From the NCBI GenBank assembly GCA_947095585.1, contig OX352761.1:92011833-92075832 (forward strand): DNA of 64,000 nucleotides, given 5' to 3'. The DNA is from Nephrocerus scutellatus. Lineage: Eukaryota; Arthropoda; Insecta; Diptera; Pipunculidae. Below are positions 1-10,118 of the stretch, piece by piece. The translations under genes and the position numbers were made by a program. Under the pieces are notes generated by a model that did not search any database, had not been told where the DNA came from, and saw only the letters and a program-made list of their open reading frames with translations. Position 1 is the first letter of the stretch. Each line of letters opens with the position of its first letter.

Positions 1-430
1 ACAAAATAACTTTTATTATAATTGTATAATGCGTGATGTTTGCAATATGAACAAGGAGGAAGTGAAACAAAAACATAACATACTGAAAAGTCGAACTACT
101 TTTAGCTTTAACTTTTCACTATTGTCGCCATCTATTAACAATAATACTAATTAAATTGAATTTAAACTACGTTATCCAACAGAAACAAATTGCAAACTTG
201 CGTTGATTTTTTTTGCGATTTGTTGTCTTTTTTTATTTATATTATTTATTTGTCAATGTTCATCCAGTGCTGAGCTATGTTTAAAGTTTTAAGTCTGTAG
301 CTCACTGGGAAGTTAGTTTAAAATCAATTACAAAATTTGACAGACAGACATACACGAAAGCGAGCTAATAAAAACTTTTTAAAATAGGTAGGGAGCCAGT
401 ATTCAGGCGGTACATTAGCACCCATAGCTT
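1..430. other. AT-rich stretch, nothing assignable
   Basis: No coding frame, RNA gene or clear repeat is recognisable. The segment is AT-rich with poly-T runs near 208-240 and ends beside a LINE remnant. Confidence 0.5.
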
Positions 431-715
431 ACACGAGAACATTAATGACAATGGACAAGCAAGCAACAATTTGGTCGTTGCGAGTACAAGGTTAGACCGC
501 GTGTTGATAGACCGCCGCCACAACCCGGACCTGATGATGGTGCCAACGTCGACTCGGACCACTATTTTCTTAGTATGGTGCTCCGAGCGCGGAATGCAAC
601 ATCACGAAAGACTGCATCCGCGAATCAGATTCGAGTCAACTCGGATGCCCTTCGCAACGGTTGAAAATTCATATTTAATCTTTTTACATCAATTTGCACG
701 TCCCAGTTGATTTTG
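430..715 (+). pseudogene. Degenerate non-LTR retrotransposon endonuclease fragment (I/jockey-like)
   Basis: Two frames carry fragments resembling the C-terminal half of an APE-type LINE endonuclease. One frame reads ASTRLDRVLIDRRH (about 480-520), like the target-domain motif IDHVLIDRRH. After a frameshift near 538 another frame reads GANVDSDHYF followed by VLRARNAT, like the conserved RGANVDSDHFLV segment with the SDH catalytic motif. Residues normally found between STRF and DHVLIDRRH are missing, so there is an internal deletion as well as the frameshift. No RT follows. The clade is inferred from the motif wording only. This is a dead fragment. Confidence 0.6.
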
Positions 716-1453
716 GCGGAAATCGGCCAACCGGAAGGGAAAGTTTACATGTGCAGTTCTTCGAGTTTTTGCAAATAGCTCAAAAAGTATAGCACATATC
801 AGAAATCTGTTAAGTGCAAAAGAAATTAAAAAAAACTTTTATGCCTTTGGCTCGATAGTTGTGCGTGCATTTTTTGTTTGTTAGGCCTGGTACTACAGAA
901 GAATTGTTTGCCTTCAAGAAAGACGTCAAGTCGGGGAAGGACCGAATTGTACTGTAGAGGTTCCAAGAAATTTGGAGGCTCAATTACGTAATTATTTGTA
1001 ATATTTTCTTGGTCAGGTTTTTTTTTGTTGTTTTTTTGTTTAAAGCATTCGGACTCGCGTCGCTTTTAGTTTCGTGATATTTTTCCGTTTTCCTTTTTCA
1101 ATAAATCAGAGAATTATGAGACAAAAATGGAAACCGGCTACAAAAGCGAGGAATGTGATATGTTGTAAATTACATTCCTTCGTTTTGTCAGTTTTTATTA
1201 AGGGATTAGACCACCTTATTGCCGTGGCACGTCATTTAGTGAGTTTTCCCTTGGCAAAAAGTTTTCATAAAAAAATAGGGCCTAGGGGTTGTCAAGTTAA
1301 ATAAAAGTTTTTAAAAATAAGAAATACCACTTAGTCACTTGACTAGGGAATTATTCAAAGTTTTAAATCTTACTACAGACAAGTAATAATAAGAAAACCG
1401 TTGGATGGTTTGGAGAAAGGTCTTAATCAATTCGTCAAAACAAAAAATCTCTT
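716..1453. repeat. Intergenic DNA containing a dispersed repeat (about 845-1015)
   Basis: From about 845 to 1015 the sequence resembles 25310-25500: both contain GGCTCGATAGTTGTGCGTGC, then TTTGTTAGGCCTGGTACT, CCAAGAA and end in TTTCTTGGT. The two copies differ by substitutions and small indels, so this is an old dispersed repeat of about 180 bp with no coding content. The rest of the interval is AT-rich and unassigned. Confidence 0.6.
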
Positions 1454-1672
1454 TTGGATTTGAAAGAAGAGAGACAAATTATCTTATTCATGAACAATGC
1501 GTCCTTCCACAAAACAACAGTTAAGTTAAAAATCATTTATGTCGATGTAAAACAAAACATCTGTTTGCTGCACTGTGAAGAGAGCTTAGTGGCTGGTTAC
1601 AGGAGAAATGATTTAGAAAGGTATTTGGATTTTAAATTTGAAATAAGTAAGCATGCTCTCATAATGGAATAA
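1454..1672 (+). pseudogene. pogo/Tigger-type (DDE_1) transposase remnant
   Basis: A 72-codon frame contains a segment like the second catalytic block of pogo/Tigger/jerky transposases: RQIILFMNNASFHK corresponds to the family pattern KILLFMDNASCH. A segment of about the expected spacing follows, where the family has its PPNTT/QPCDQG region, and ends in YRRNDLERYL, like the family's HYRR. The catalytic Asp of the DNA(S/P)xH motif is Asn here. Upstream sequence (about 1395-1450) can be read as the preceding FxxW region but has a stop. The fragment is truncated and catalytically dead. A domesticated gene is unlikely at this length. Confidence 0.55.
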
Positions 1673-2225
1673 CCTACAAGATTATATAAAGGTTCGTTTA
1701 CCTGCCTTGAAAAACAAATTTTAAAGAGGTAGTTATCCGGGTTTAACTGTATAATATATATTATCTATATCAAGCAGTTAAGCACCTTTTCATTTATTTT
1801 TTCCATCTAATATCTCTAAAGGTCTCAGTTTTGTGCAATTGCACGGTGGCCCCTAGCCAACTAGCTTGTAAATAAAGTTACAAAGGAATCATAAACCCGC
1901 TACTTTTTTATAAAATATGAGCACAAATATACTAGAGAAGTAAAAATTAATTGCGCACACATTTTGTAGATAGTTAAAACATTAAAGTTTTATATCTTTA
2001 ATCTTTAATGAATATATAAGATCAAATATGTAAAATTTAATGAGTGCTGGTTTGAAAATTCATCCATTCGCTGGGTTAAAGAAAATGTGTATTTTCTTTT
2101 CCTTCTTAAACCATTCATTAAATCAATAAACTACATTTTTTTTTCAAATTGACTTGACAAATCAGTGGTAATCATAATAAAATATTTTACATAGTATAAA
2201 ATATCCTGTTAAATTCGGGCAGTAA
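1673..2225. other. Intergenic region downstream of RanBP3
   Basis: AT-rich DNA without a coding frame. It should contain the 3'UTR and cleavage site of the minus-strand RanBP3 gene. A possible ATTAAA signal on the minus strand lies near 2037-2042, but no site is certain. Confidence 0.35.
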
Positions 2226-3912
2226 TCACTTTTTGGGACTTGGTTCACCTGAATCCACTTCCGATTCCTGCGAATCAAGCTCATCGGCAGGGTGTTTTTC
2301 TATTTGTGATTCTGATAAAGTTCCATTTTTTGTTTCTCCAGAAGCAGCCGGTGCACCACACTCTTCGGGATGAGATAACTTTCGAACAAATATTCGATCA
2401 ACTAAAGCTTTGTACAAAACATTGATGTCGACTGGCCGTGCCATTAAAAGAAATATTTTTATTTGTCCAGCATTATCCATTGCAGTGAGACGAAGAGACT
2501 TCTGACTAGGACGTTCAGCAATCATTCCAGCCCATAGCTTAAGTAAAAATAACAGATTTTAAATTGCTGTGTGATGTGTACGTATTAACTTAAACTACCT
2601 TTGTATTAACCAACAGGCGAAGATTACCAGAAGTTCGGAACACAACTCTGGAGCATTCACTTTCGTTCTTTGAATCATTTAACCTAAGACTTCCTCGACC
2701 GCGTTCTTCCCAATTGCTATTGACAAAAGCGAATAATTTGCAACTAACCTATGATAACAAATGGTAGTCAAAAATTGGTTTTCATTCTTTTCGACTAAGC
2801 ACGAGATTTCCCTTTTTTTGCTTAAGTTAGGGGTTTGCATAACTTACATCGACAATATTGACTTCATTCTCTTCCCCAGTAAATGTTTCTACTTCCTCAA
2901 ATTTACGTTTTTGTGCTCTACTTTCTTCGTATTCACGTGCAACATCAGTCAAGCTCTTAGCATCTGTTTCTTTAGGTTCTGCTGCAGTACCAGACTCAAT
3001 TTCAGATGATTTTGCCGCGGCTGCATTTTCAATTACATTGGAAAACAGTAAACAACTATTTTCAACAGCACTATCGGATTTTCCCTTATTGCTTGTTGAT
3101 GATTCATTTAAAACGTTTTCCTAAACAATTTTACTTACAATTGTATATGCTCAAGATGAACATTTAAGAGAACTCACCCCTACAACGCGTTCATGCACAT
3201 TTTGACCAAAAACAAATCCAGACTTTTCTACTCTTGGAATGGAATTTTTTGCAGCAGCAAAAAGATTGGATCGCTCAATACCATTTTTCGTAAGTAAGTT
3301 TAACGGATCTGGCCGCTATATAAATATTAATTGTGATATAAATGGTCAATTAAAAAATGTGTTTTATAAAAATTTGGTAGAAATAACCTCGTCTGGTTCA
3401 TCATAATCATCATCTTTGCTGGCCTCAGCTAATGTTTTAGCCTTTGTATCTCCACCACCATCATCAGCATTATCAGTTGGTTTTCCCTGTATGGCGTTTT
3501 TTTGCTCCTTTAAAAAGGGATTGCTGACTACTTCTTTGGAATCTTCCTTTAATGTTCCATCGACCGCTGAGGCGATAGTATTTAAACTAGATCCGAGTAC
3601 TGATGGCCGTAAGACTCCAGATCTTAATATTGGATTACTTACTAAGCGTGATGACTGAAGAATCGAATCACCGCTGCGGCTATTGGAATCGCTAGAATTA
3701 TCTGAAAGTAAAAATGTGTACGTATATAATCATTTTCTATTAGGATTTTGCAGATGCCAACATTTATTTTCTTTAGCTTTTTATTTCAGGCTTTCACGCT
3801 CCTCCCTTAAAAGCGATATCTTTATTATTTTGGTTATTTATTTGGCATTTGCATATTCTTTAGAAGAAATAAGAAATCAATGTAATTTTTACTTACCATT
3901 ATTTTCGGACAT
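2226..3912 (-). CDS. RanBP3: Ran-binding protein 3, nuclear export cofactor (six coding exons)
   Basis: RanBP3 proteins bind Ran-GTP through a Ran-binding domain and act in the nucleus as cofactors of CRM1/exportin-1. Reading GT/AG introns on the minus strand gives exons 3912-3897, 3701-3388, 3315-3178, 3120-2848, 2748-2599 and 2537-2226, joining in frame to about 400 residues. Exon 1 encodes only MSENN plus one base. Residues about 144-156 contain SGFVFGQNVHERVV, the FxFG-type motif seen in the family. About residues 222-230 are basic (RAQKRKFEE). The Ran-binding domain spans about 228-345, with EVETFTGEENEVNIVD, CKLFAF, WEERGRGSLRLND, LRLLVNTKLWAGM and SLRLTAMDNAGQIKIFLL. The acidic, Ser-rich linker and the tail ending SPKK are poorly conserved regions. 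No frame damage is seen. The gene lies head to head with Hrd3 about 52 kb away. Confidence 0.9.
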
Positions 3913-4234
3913 TTTATCAAATAAGCTAGGTTTTTAATTCAACTTTTCGGTGTCAAGACCCTTAAAAATTGACAAGCATCTTTTATTAAGCACTAAGCGT
4001 AGGTTTCGTATGCTAGCTGCATGCAAGTATGCATAATTGCATATACAAAAAGTCATAGTGAAAGAAAAGTGAAGAGCATTTATATGAATTTTGATTCGAA
4101 CAAAAAAAGGCACTCTGTGTTGAACTTTGTGCAAAATTGCTTGATTGGTTTTCAAGCTGAGTGATTGACACAAAAGAACTACATATCTGTATAGTCCAAT
4201 TTTCACTCGACAATTCATATCTCAATAATTAAAT

Positions 4235-4472
4235 TGCTGTGTTGCTTTGGCAAAGCCGGCTTGGCTTACAACAACAATAGCATAAGCATAAAGCATAAAG
4301 AAAATAAATCCAAAAATCTTTAGGATTTAAATACTGAAGCCATTTAATAGTTATGGTACTCAATGTAAGGCGGTCTTTTGTTTAACACATTACAATTAAA
4401 ATGCATCGAAAATTTAAAACCAAAAGCTATTGCTTTGTAAAGCCAAGCCGGCTTTGCCAAAGCAACACAGCT
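4235..4472. mobile_element. Miniature inverted-repeat element, family B, copy 1
   Basis: A 238-bp element with terminal inverted repeats of about 30 bp (GCTGTGTTGCTTTGGCAAAG at the left, its complement CTTTGCCAAAGCAACACAGC at the right). It is flanked by AAT at 4232-4234 and 4473-4475, a 3-bp target duplication. It has no coding capacity. Related copies lie at 52267-52471 and 52520-52723. Confidence 0.8.
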
Positions 4473-4478
4473 AATATT

Positions 4479-4610
4479 AGCTGTATTTAATTTGAATCCG
4501 AATAAGGAATTCGAATGTCAAAACCAGCCAAACAGCAGGTTTTCAAATTCCAAAGAAGGAATTCGACAGTGCAATTGTTGTTGTAATTCCTTATTCCTCG
4601 GCTATTTTAG
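4479..4610. mobile_element. Miniature inverted-repeat element, family A (degenerate copy)
   Basis: Starts AGCTGTATTTAATT and ends in TTATTCCTCGGC plus a decayed terminus. The internal block shared by the family (CAAAACCAGCCAAACAGCAG) is present in inverted orientation. It is flanked by ATT at 4476-4478 and 4611-4613, a 3-bp target duplication, and sits four bases from a family B element. Confidence 0.8.
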
Positions 4611-4613
4611 ATT

Positions 4614-5763
4614 TACTTTACACCATTAACTCTGTATTCATTTTGTCTTAATACGTGACGCCATTTTCCAAATTTCCACTAATTGTATTGATAGCGCACC
4701 TCGTGGTTTTTGATTTGGAATTTTTGTTTTAATTTTGATATATATATAATTTATTATTTACTATATTTATTTATATAATGTTTAATTTGTAAACAAATAT
4801 GAAAGCAGAAATTCTAAATATGCTTAACCTTTTTACTCGGTTGAGAGCTTATGTTGAAGTTGAGTTTAAATTTTTATCCACGTATTTTAACACATTTGGT
4901 TAAAATATTGAAGTTGGGTTGCTTAGTAATGTTACTAGTAAAAATGTCAAAGAAAAGAATGGCATCGCTTTATTTTTTTCAAAACAAAACGCGAGTACCA
5001 ACTGCGTGTAGGTATCAAAGCAAATATGAACATCTACAGTAAACTGATTGTCATAACACCATTATAACTTTTCAACCCAGGTATATCAACAAAATTTCGG
5101 CTCAACTTTACTGAGGGAATGCAGTCGAGTCGACTTAAGCCCATTTTAACTCAACCATGGCTTATGATTATGTGTTTGTGTTCGAGACGTTGTTCAAGCA
5201 GGGTTCAACCCCGCACATAAACAATGTTTTTCTTTTTTTCCCTTGACATAGCAAAAAAATGCTGTTAAAAATTCACTTACAATAATTGTATATGTATACA
5301 ATACGAGACGCGACAAAATTTAAAACTTGTTCAATTCGACGACGGCTTTCATTTCTCGGATTCGTATAGTTTTATTCTATAATTTAATTATACTCTCTTG
5401 ACTTTTTTTCACAAAAAGAACAATGACTTTCACTGACCTGTAGTTTAAAACAAATTTAGTTTCTTCTTGCAATTGAAAAACTGAGACCGAGAGCAAAATT
5501 TTAGAAACATTTCAGTTTCAGTAATGGTTTTCTGTGTTTCCAATTTTTCAATGGACAGACCCGTAGCTGACGTTAATATAGCAGCGGCACTAATCAAATA
5601 TTTTTAACCACAGTATTATATTAAAGTTTGAAGCGAATTGATATCAATGAAAAAAGAAATAAAATTAACAAATCAATATTGAACATGTTAGCACAATGTC
5701 AGTTTGTCTGTGTTGATTGTTGAAAGACTTTATGCTTGACTAAATTCAATAATTTTAAAGGTT
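4614..5763. other. AT-rich intergenic DNA with an old dispersed repeat
   Basis: No coding frame is supported. About 5090-5225 read on the minus strand resembles 27300-27420 on the plus strand: both contain TGTGCGGGGTTGAA, GCTTGAAC, an ACG(T/C)..TCGA block and GACTCGAC. This marks a second old dispersed repeat family. Confidence 0.45.
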
Positions 5764-6046
5764 TAATAATAATATTCGGCACGACAGACCACTGCGGTCA
5801 AAGGCATTGCTTCTCGCAACCATTTGTGTTGAGCATGTATATTTTTGCACACAAACGGAGGGGACCTACAATTTAATGCCGGATCCGAACGGCGAAGCAT
5901 TCCATGACAAGTTATTACTCTCGGAACGTTTGTCACCCATTCGCGAGAGGAGGGACACCGTGAAAAATACTTTTGGTGTTACTGGGATTCGAACCACGAA
6001 CCTCCAGCTCAGAAGTCCATGCTCTTATCCACTGAGCCACGGCGCC
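5764..6046 (-). mobile_element. tRNA-derived SINE, full-length copy
   Basis: On the minus strand the head reads as a tRNA-like RNA polymerase III promoter: GGCGCCGTGGCTCAGTGG holds an A box (TGGCTCAGTGG), and GGTTCGAATCC is a perfect B box about 38 bases later. A non-tRNA body of about 200 bp follows, and the element ends in an (ATT)n tail at the low-coordinate end. The same body occurs at 51384-51677 (plus, full length) and 41661-41780 (plus, 3' part only). The simple-repeat tail indicates mobilisation by a LINE that recognises TAA-type tails. Confidence 0.85.
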
Positions 6047-6068
6047 TTTTTCCTTATATTTTTACAAG

Positions 6069-6545
6069 TACTAGACATTTAAGATTGACATTATCATTAC
6101 CTTTATGAATATCTTTCATAATATTTGGTTGATTAAATAATACCCAACATATATTTTCTTATCTTATTTAGTTCCTCAAGGAACACCAGCTATATTAATA
6201 CCATTTATAGTTTTTATTAAAACTATTAGAAACCTAATTCGTCCTGGTAATTTAGATGTATGATTAGCAGCTTATACGATTGCTGGACATTTACAAATAA
6301 CTCTTTTTGGAAATACAAGACCTTCAATATCTTCTTCACAATTTTTATTAATTACCCAAATTGCTTTTTTGTTTTATAATCACCTGTGTCTGTTATTCAA
6401 GCTTATGTATTTGCTGTATTAAGAACCTTATATTCTAGAGAAGTAATCTGAAAATGGTCAACACATTCTAATCGCCCATTCCATTTATAACTGGATTGGA
6501 GCAGTTGATATGCCAGTATTTTTTTTTGATTCAGATCAAGCTATT
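6069..6545 (+). pseudogene. Nuclear mitochondrial insert: ATP6 3' part and start of COX3
   Basis: The segment resembles dipteran mitochondrial ATP6: [39 protein letters not shown], then TYVFAVL-like and LYSREV-like stretches in shifting frames. The string GTTCCTCAAGGAACACCAGC at 6171 and TTATGTATTTGCTGT near 6403 are near-exact mitochondrial sequence. Immediately after the ATP6 end, ATGGTCAACACATTCTAATCG matches the start of COX3 (MSTHSNHPFH), the normal gene order of insect mtDNA. Stops and indels in both the nuclear and mitochondrial codes show it is not functional. The COX3 part loses similarity after about 6520. The left edge abuts the SINE. Confidence 0.9.
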
Positions 6546-6846
6546 TGGGTAAATAGAACATCACATTAGAGAAAACAATGCAAAAGGAGAGAAAAGAAAC
6601 GAATAGAAAGTATTGTGAATTTCGATTCGTTTGATCGAACAACAATTGAATATAACAGTTATACGTATAGATCATGTTTAACAAAATTTATATAAATTAA
6701 ACTTGCATGTACTTGTTATATAGTGTGCTTATTTATATAGGAGTTTACCAATGTGTTCTGGTATTCGCTAGATTGTTAAAATGAAACAGAATGGAAAAGA
6801 TTTTGTATAAATACAGCTTCTTCATCACAGCAAAGTTAGTGATTAT

Positions 6847-6983
6847 AGCTGTATTTTATTGCCGAGGAATAAGAAATTGCAACTAAAATTGCACTATCTT
6901 ATTCCTTCTTTGGAATAAGAAAACCTGCAGTTTTGCTGGTTTTGACATTCTAATTCCTTATTCCTTCCTTATAAAATACGCCT
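6847..6983. mobile_element. Miniature inverted-repeat element, family A
   Basis: 137 bp, starting AGCTGTATTTTATTGCCGAG and ending ATAAAATACGCCT, with TAT flanking on both sides (6844-6846 and 6984-6986). It contains the family's central near-palindrome AAAACCTGC..GCTGGTTTT. Confidence 0.85.
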
Positions 6984-7196
6984 TATTCTGAATTCAATCA
7001 TACTAGTTGAAAAGTATTTGCAAGTAGATAGAGCTACCACCTAAGTGAGTCGCACACCATGACAACCAATGCAGCGCGGTTTTTTGCGCGAACAGAAATA
7101 CCGATATTTCGTGATATAACTCTCCACTTTTGGTGAGTTTGAAATGCTGTAAAAATAATTAATTAACCTATTAATTTTGAAAAAGTTTAATGTTAA

Positions 7197-7352
7197 AGTT
7201 ACCTTTTTATGTTGAAGGCATCGCTAATAAAAGATAACACAGTTCTTAATTAATTTCATAAACAAAATGATTTCTTTATTTTTCTAAATTAATCATGTGC
7301 CTCACAATTCTGAATACCAGGGGTGTCCACATTATTCGTTGCCCTGGTAACA
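7197..7352 (-). repeat. Duplicated LTR of the CsRn1-like element
   Basis: A near-identical copy of the LTR at 8157-8312, present because of the tandem duplication. Its first base in plus orientation is changed (AGTTACC instead of TGTTACC). Residual pol coding sequence follows at 7353-7585. Confidence 0.8.
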
Positions 7353-7797
7353 TCTCCCCCTTTAAGAACGTAGTCTGAAAGACGTTCTGGGATGCGACGA
7401 TCTCTAGCTGATCTTCGTAAGGTTGGTTGATCCGATGATGTCAATTGCTCAACAAATTCAGGTTGCGAAACATTTGTATCCTCAATTATAATGGCAGGAG
7501 TTACAATTGTCGGTTGATCGAATGCTTCAATTAAAACATCTAACGGAATTGGAGTTGATTGACATGATTCTTGATTTTCATATCAGCCGTATTTTATTGC
7601 CGAGGAAATAGATCATGTTTAACAAAATTTATATAAATTAAACTTGCATGTACTTGTTATATAGTGTGCTTATTTATATAGGAGTTTACCAATGTGTTCT
7701 GGTATTCGCTAGATTGTTAAAATGAAACAGAATGGAAAAGATTTTGTATAAATACAGCTTCTTCATCACAGTAAAGTTAGTGATTATAGCTGTATTT

Positions 7798-7924
7798 TAT
7801 TGCCGAGGAATAAGAAATTGCAACTAAAATTGCACTATCTTATTCCTTCTTTGGAATAAGAAAACCTGCAGTTTTGCTGGTTTTGACATTCTAATTCCTT
7901 ATTCCTTCCTTATAAAATACGCCT
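7798..7924. mobile_element. Miniature inverted-repeat element, family A (duplicated copy)
   Basis: The same element and flanking TAT as 6847-6983, carried within the second unit of the tandem duplication. Confidence 0.85.
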
Positions 7925-8156
7925 TATTCTGAATTCAATCATACTAGTTGAAAAGTATTTGCAAGTAGATAGAGCTTACCACCTAAGTGAGTCGCACACC
8001 ATGACAACCAATGCAGCAATTTTCCCCAACACAGAGTGGTTTTTTGCGCGAACAGAAATACCGATATTTCGTGATATAACTCTCCACTTTTGGTGAGTTT
8101 GAAATGCTGTAAAAATAATTAATTAACCTATTAATTTTGAAAAAGTTTAATGTTAA

Positions 8157-8312
8157 TGTTACCTTTTTATGTTGAAGGCATCGCTAATAAAAGATAACAC
8201 AGTTCTTAATTAATTTCATAAACAAAATGATTTCTTTATTTTTCTAAATTAATCATGTGCCTCACAATTCTGAATACCAGGGGTGTCCACATTATTCGTT
8301 GCCCTGGTAACA
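8157..8312 (-). repeat. 3' LTR of the CsRn1-like element
   Basis: 156 bp, TGTTACC..GGTAACA, followed on the plus strand by TCTCCCCCTTT, which is the polypurine tract on the coding strand. The pol frame reads through the tract. Confidence 0.8.
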
Positions 8313-8544
8313 TCTCCCCCTTTAAGAACGTAGTCTGAAAGATGTTCTGGGATGCGACGATCTCTAGCTGATCTTCGTAAGGTTGGTTGATCCGATGATG
8401 TCAATTGCTCAACAAATTCAGGTTGCGAAACATTTGTATCCTCAATTATAATGGCAGGAGTTACAATTGTCGGTTGATCGAATGCTTCAATTAAAACATC
8501 TAACGGAATTGGAGTTGATTGACATGATTCTTGATTTTCATATC

Positions 8545-8684
8545 AGCCGTATTTTATTGCCGAGGAACAACAACAACTGCACTGTCGAATTCCTTCTTTG
8601 GAATTGTGAAAACCTGCTGTTTGGTTGGTTTTCGCTGGTTTTGACATTCGAATTCCGAACTCGCTCGGCAAATAAAATACAGCT
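8545..8684. mobile_element. Miniature inverted-repeat element, family A, inserted in pol of the CsRn1-like element
   Basis: 140 bp, AGCCGTATTTTATTGCCGAG to AAATAAAATACAGCT, flanked by ATC at 8542-8544 and 8685-8687. It interrupts the C-terminal coding region of the decayed LTR element, so it is younger than that element. Confidence 0.85.
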
Positions 8685-8869
8685 ATCGTTCGCGTATTTG
8701 ATTTGCATGAAATCGGAATTCGATGATTTTGCCAGAGATCCAGTCTGTTTTGTTTTGTGTGTGTACTTGCGCATATACTAGATCTCTATTTTTCAATCTT
8801 CTTGCTTTGGACCGTGCTTGCTATTAAATTGACGTATTTCCTCCCCTTCGTATTTTTGAAGAGTTCGTT

Positions 8870-9692
8870 TCAATGTGTCAACGAATCGCTCTTCCTGACA
8901 ATTGGATTGAGGATGTTAAGGTGCAGTGAAGATGTATCAATTCCGTTTTCTAGACAAAATTGTTTGTAACGAGAGCTGGAAAATTGTATACCGTTATCAG
9001 ATACCAATTTTTCTGGTAATCCGAAATTAGCGAAGACTTGCTTCAAAATTGCGATTGTTGCGGTTGTCGTGATCTGTGACGTTTTAATCATTTCTGGCCA
9101 TTTCGAAAACGAATCGACGATTACGAGGTAAAACTGACCATTGATTGGACCAGCGTAATCAATGTGAGCTCGTTCCCAATGTTTTGTCGACACGAATGAA
9201 GTAGAGACTTAGTTGGTGATTTTGCACTTGACGCGCAATTGGTACAACGTTTGACGTAATCCTCAATGTCTTGATCAATTCCAACCCAAAATACGTATGA
9301 TCGCATTAAGGTTTTCATTGCTTCGATTTCTTGACTCTTGTGAAACTGTTTCAGTAATCGCGTGTTATAAATTGATGGAATAACGATTCGTTCGCCATAA
9401 ATCAGACAACGTGAAACGACGGTCAATGAATTTTTGCGATTGAAAAATTTTGCGACATTTTCATTTTCAATTTGACTTTGCTTCTAAGCCATCCGTATTA
9501 AACGAATTGGAAAACCAATTGCAGTACGACATCGTTTTCAGTTGCATTTTGAACCATTTGGAATCACAATGGTTGGTTATGTCGTTAAAAATTTGGTTAA
9601 CGTCATTTTCGATTGATGCTACGGCGTAAACTTCGTTTTGTCGCGAATGTTCGTTGATTAATCGTGATTGCACATCAGCATGACCAAAACAT
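8870..9692 (-). pseudogene. Integrase region of the CsRn1-like element
   Basis: Frames at 8870-9193 and 9121-9426 encode an HHCC-like segment (CTNCASSAKSP) and the integrase core: WERAHIDYAGPINGQFYLVIVDSFSKWPE and LVSDNGIQFSSSRYKQFC, i.e. the first two acidic catalytic residues. After HLNIL the expected PxSNGxAE segment is lost or mutated. The frame is broken near 9190, 9430 and 9690, the last break being the Osvaldo-like insertion. Confidence 0.75.
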
Positions 9693-10118
9693 TGTAACAG
9701 TCTTTTGCTCGGGTGACGCTCGCCGGTCACCCAGGGTTCTTTCTCCTTCTCGCTCGTCGTTACAAATTAAAAGATTGTTGGTTTTCGGTATAAAATTACA
9801 ATTCTTCTTTATTTCTTGATCTCTTAGTCTATACGTACTTACATATAAATATACTTAAATAAACTTACGATACGTTGGTTTGTACGTACTCGGTACGGGG
9901 AAACCAGGGGAACTTGATTGCAGCCGAGAGTATTCGACTGCGGAAAAGGGGGTTGATGGGCGGCTTCTGCTCTTTAAGTGGTTGCTACTAGAGCACACGA
10001 GCAGCGTTCTACGGAACAGCGCGGTATAGTGAATTACTATACGAGTAAGCAAGCGAGGTCCGGGGGATAGCTACCACACTGGGAGCAAGCGGACTGCTTA
10101 GTGTCTTGTAAATTACAA

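Larger units (their letters stand above)
6667..8567. repeat. Direct tandem duplication of about 0.95 kb
   Basis: Copy 1 is 6667-7607 and copy 2 is 7608-8567; both start ATAGATCATGTTTAACAAAA and end in TATTGCCGAGGAA. They differ by a few substitutions and a roughly 19-bp insertion in copy 2 near 8020. Each unit contains a family A miniature element, an LTR of the CsRn1-like element and the coding end of that element's pol. The junction falls inside the TIR of a family A element (8545), suggesting the element terminus took part in the rearrangement. Confidence 0.9.

Noticed and set aside
2240..3658. Plus-strand frames across RanBP3
   Set aside because: They are the complement of coding exons and contain no recognisable protein.
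5974..6046. A functional tRNA gene on the minus strand
   Set aside because: A and B boxes are present, but the sequence continues into a 200-bp body and ATT tail shared by other copies, so it is a SINE head.
9855..10052. Identical 65-codon frame also at 17704-17901 as a conserved small protein
   Set aside because: It is inside the LTRs; identity reflects recent insertion, not coding constraint.
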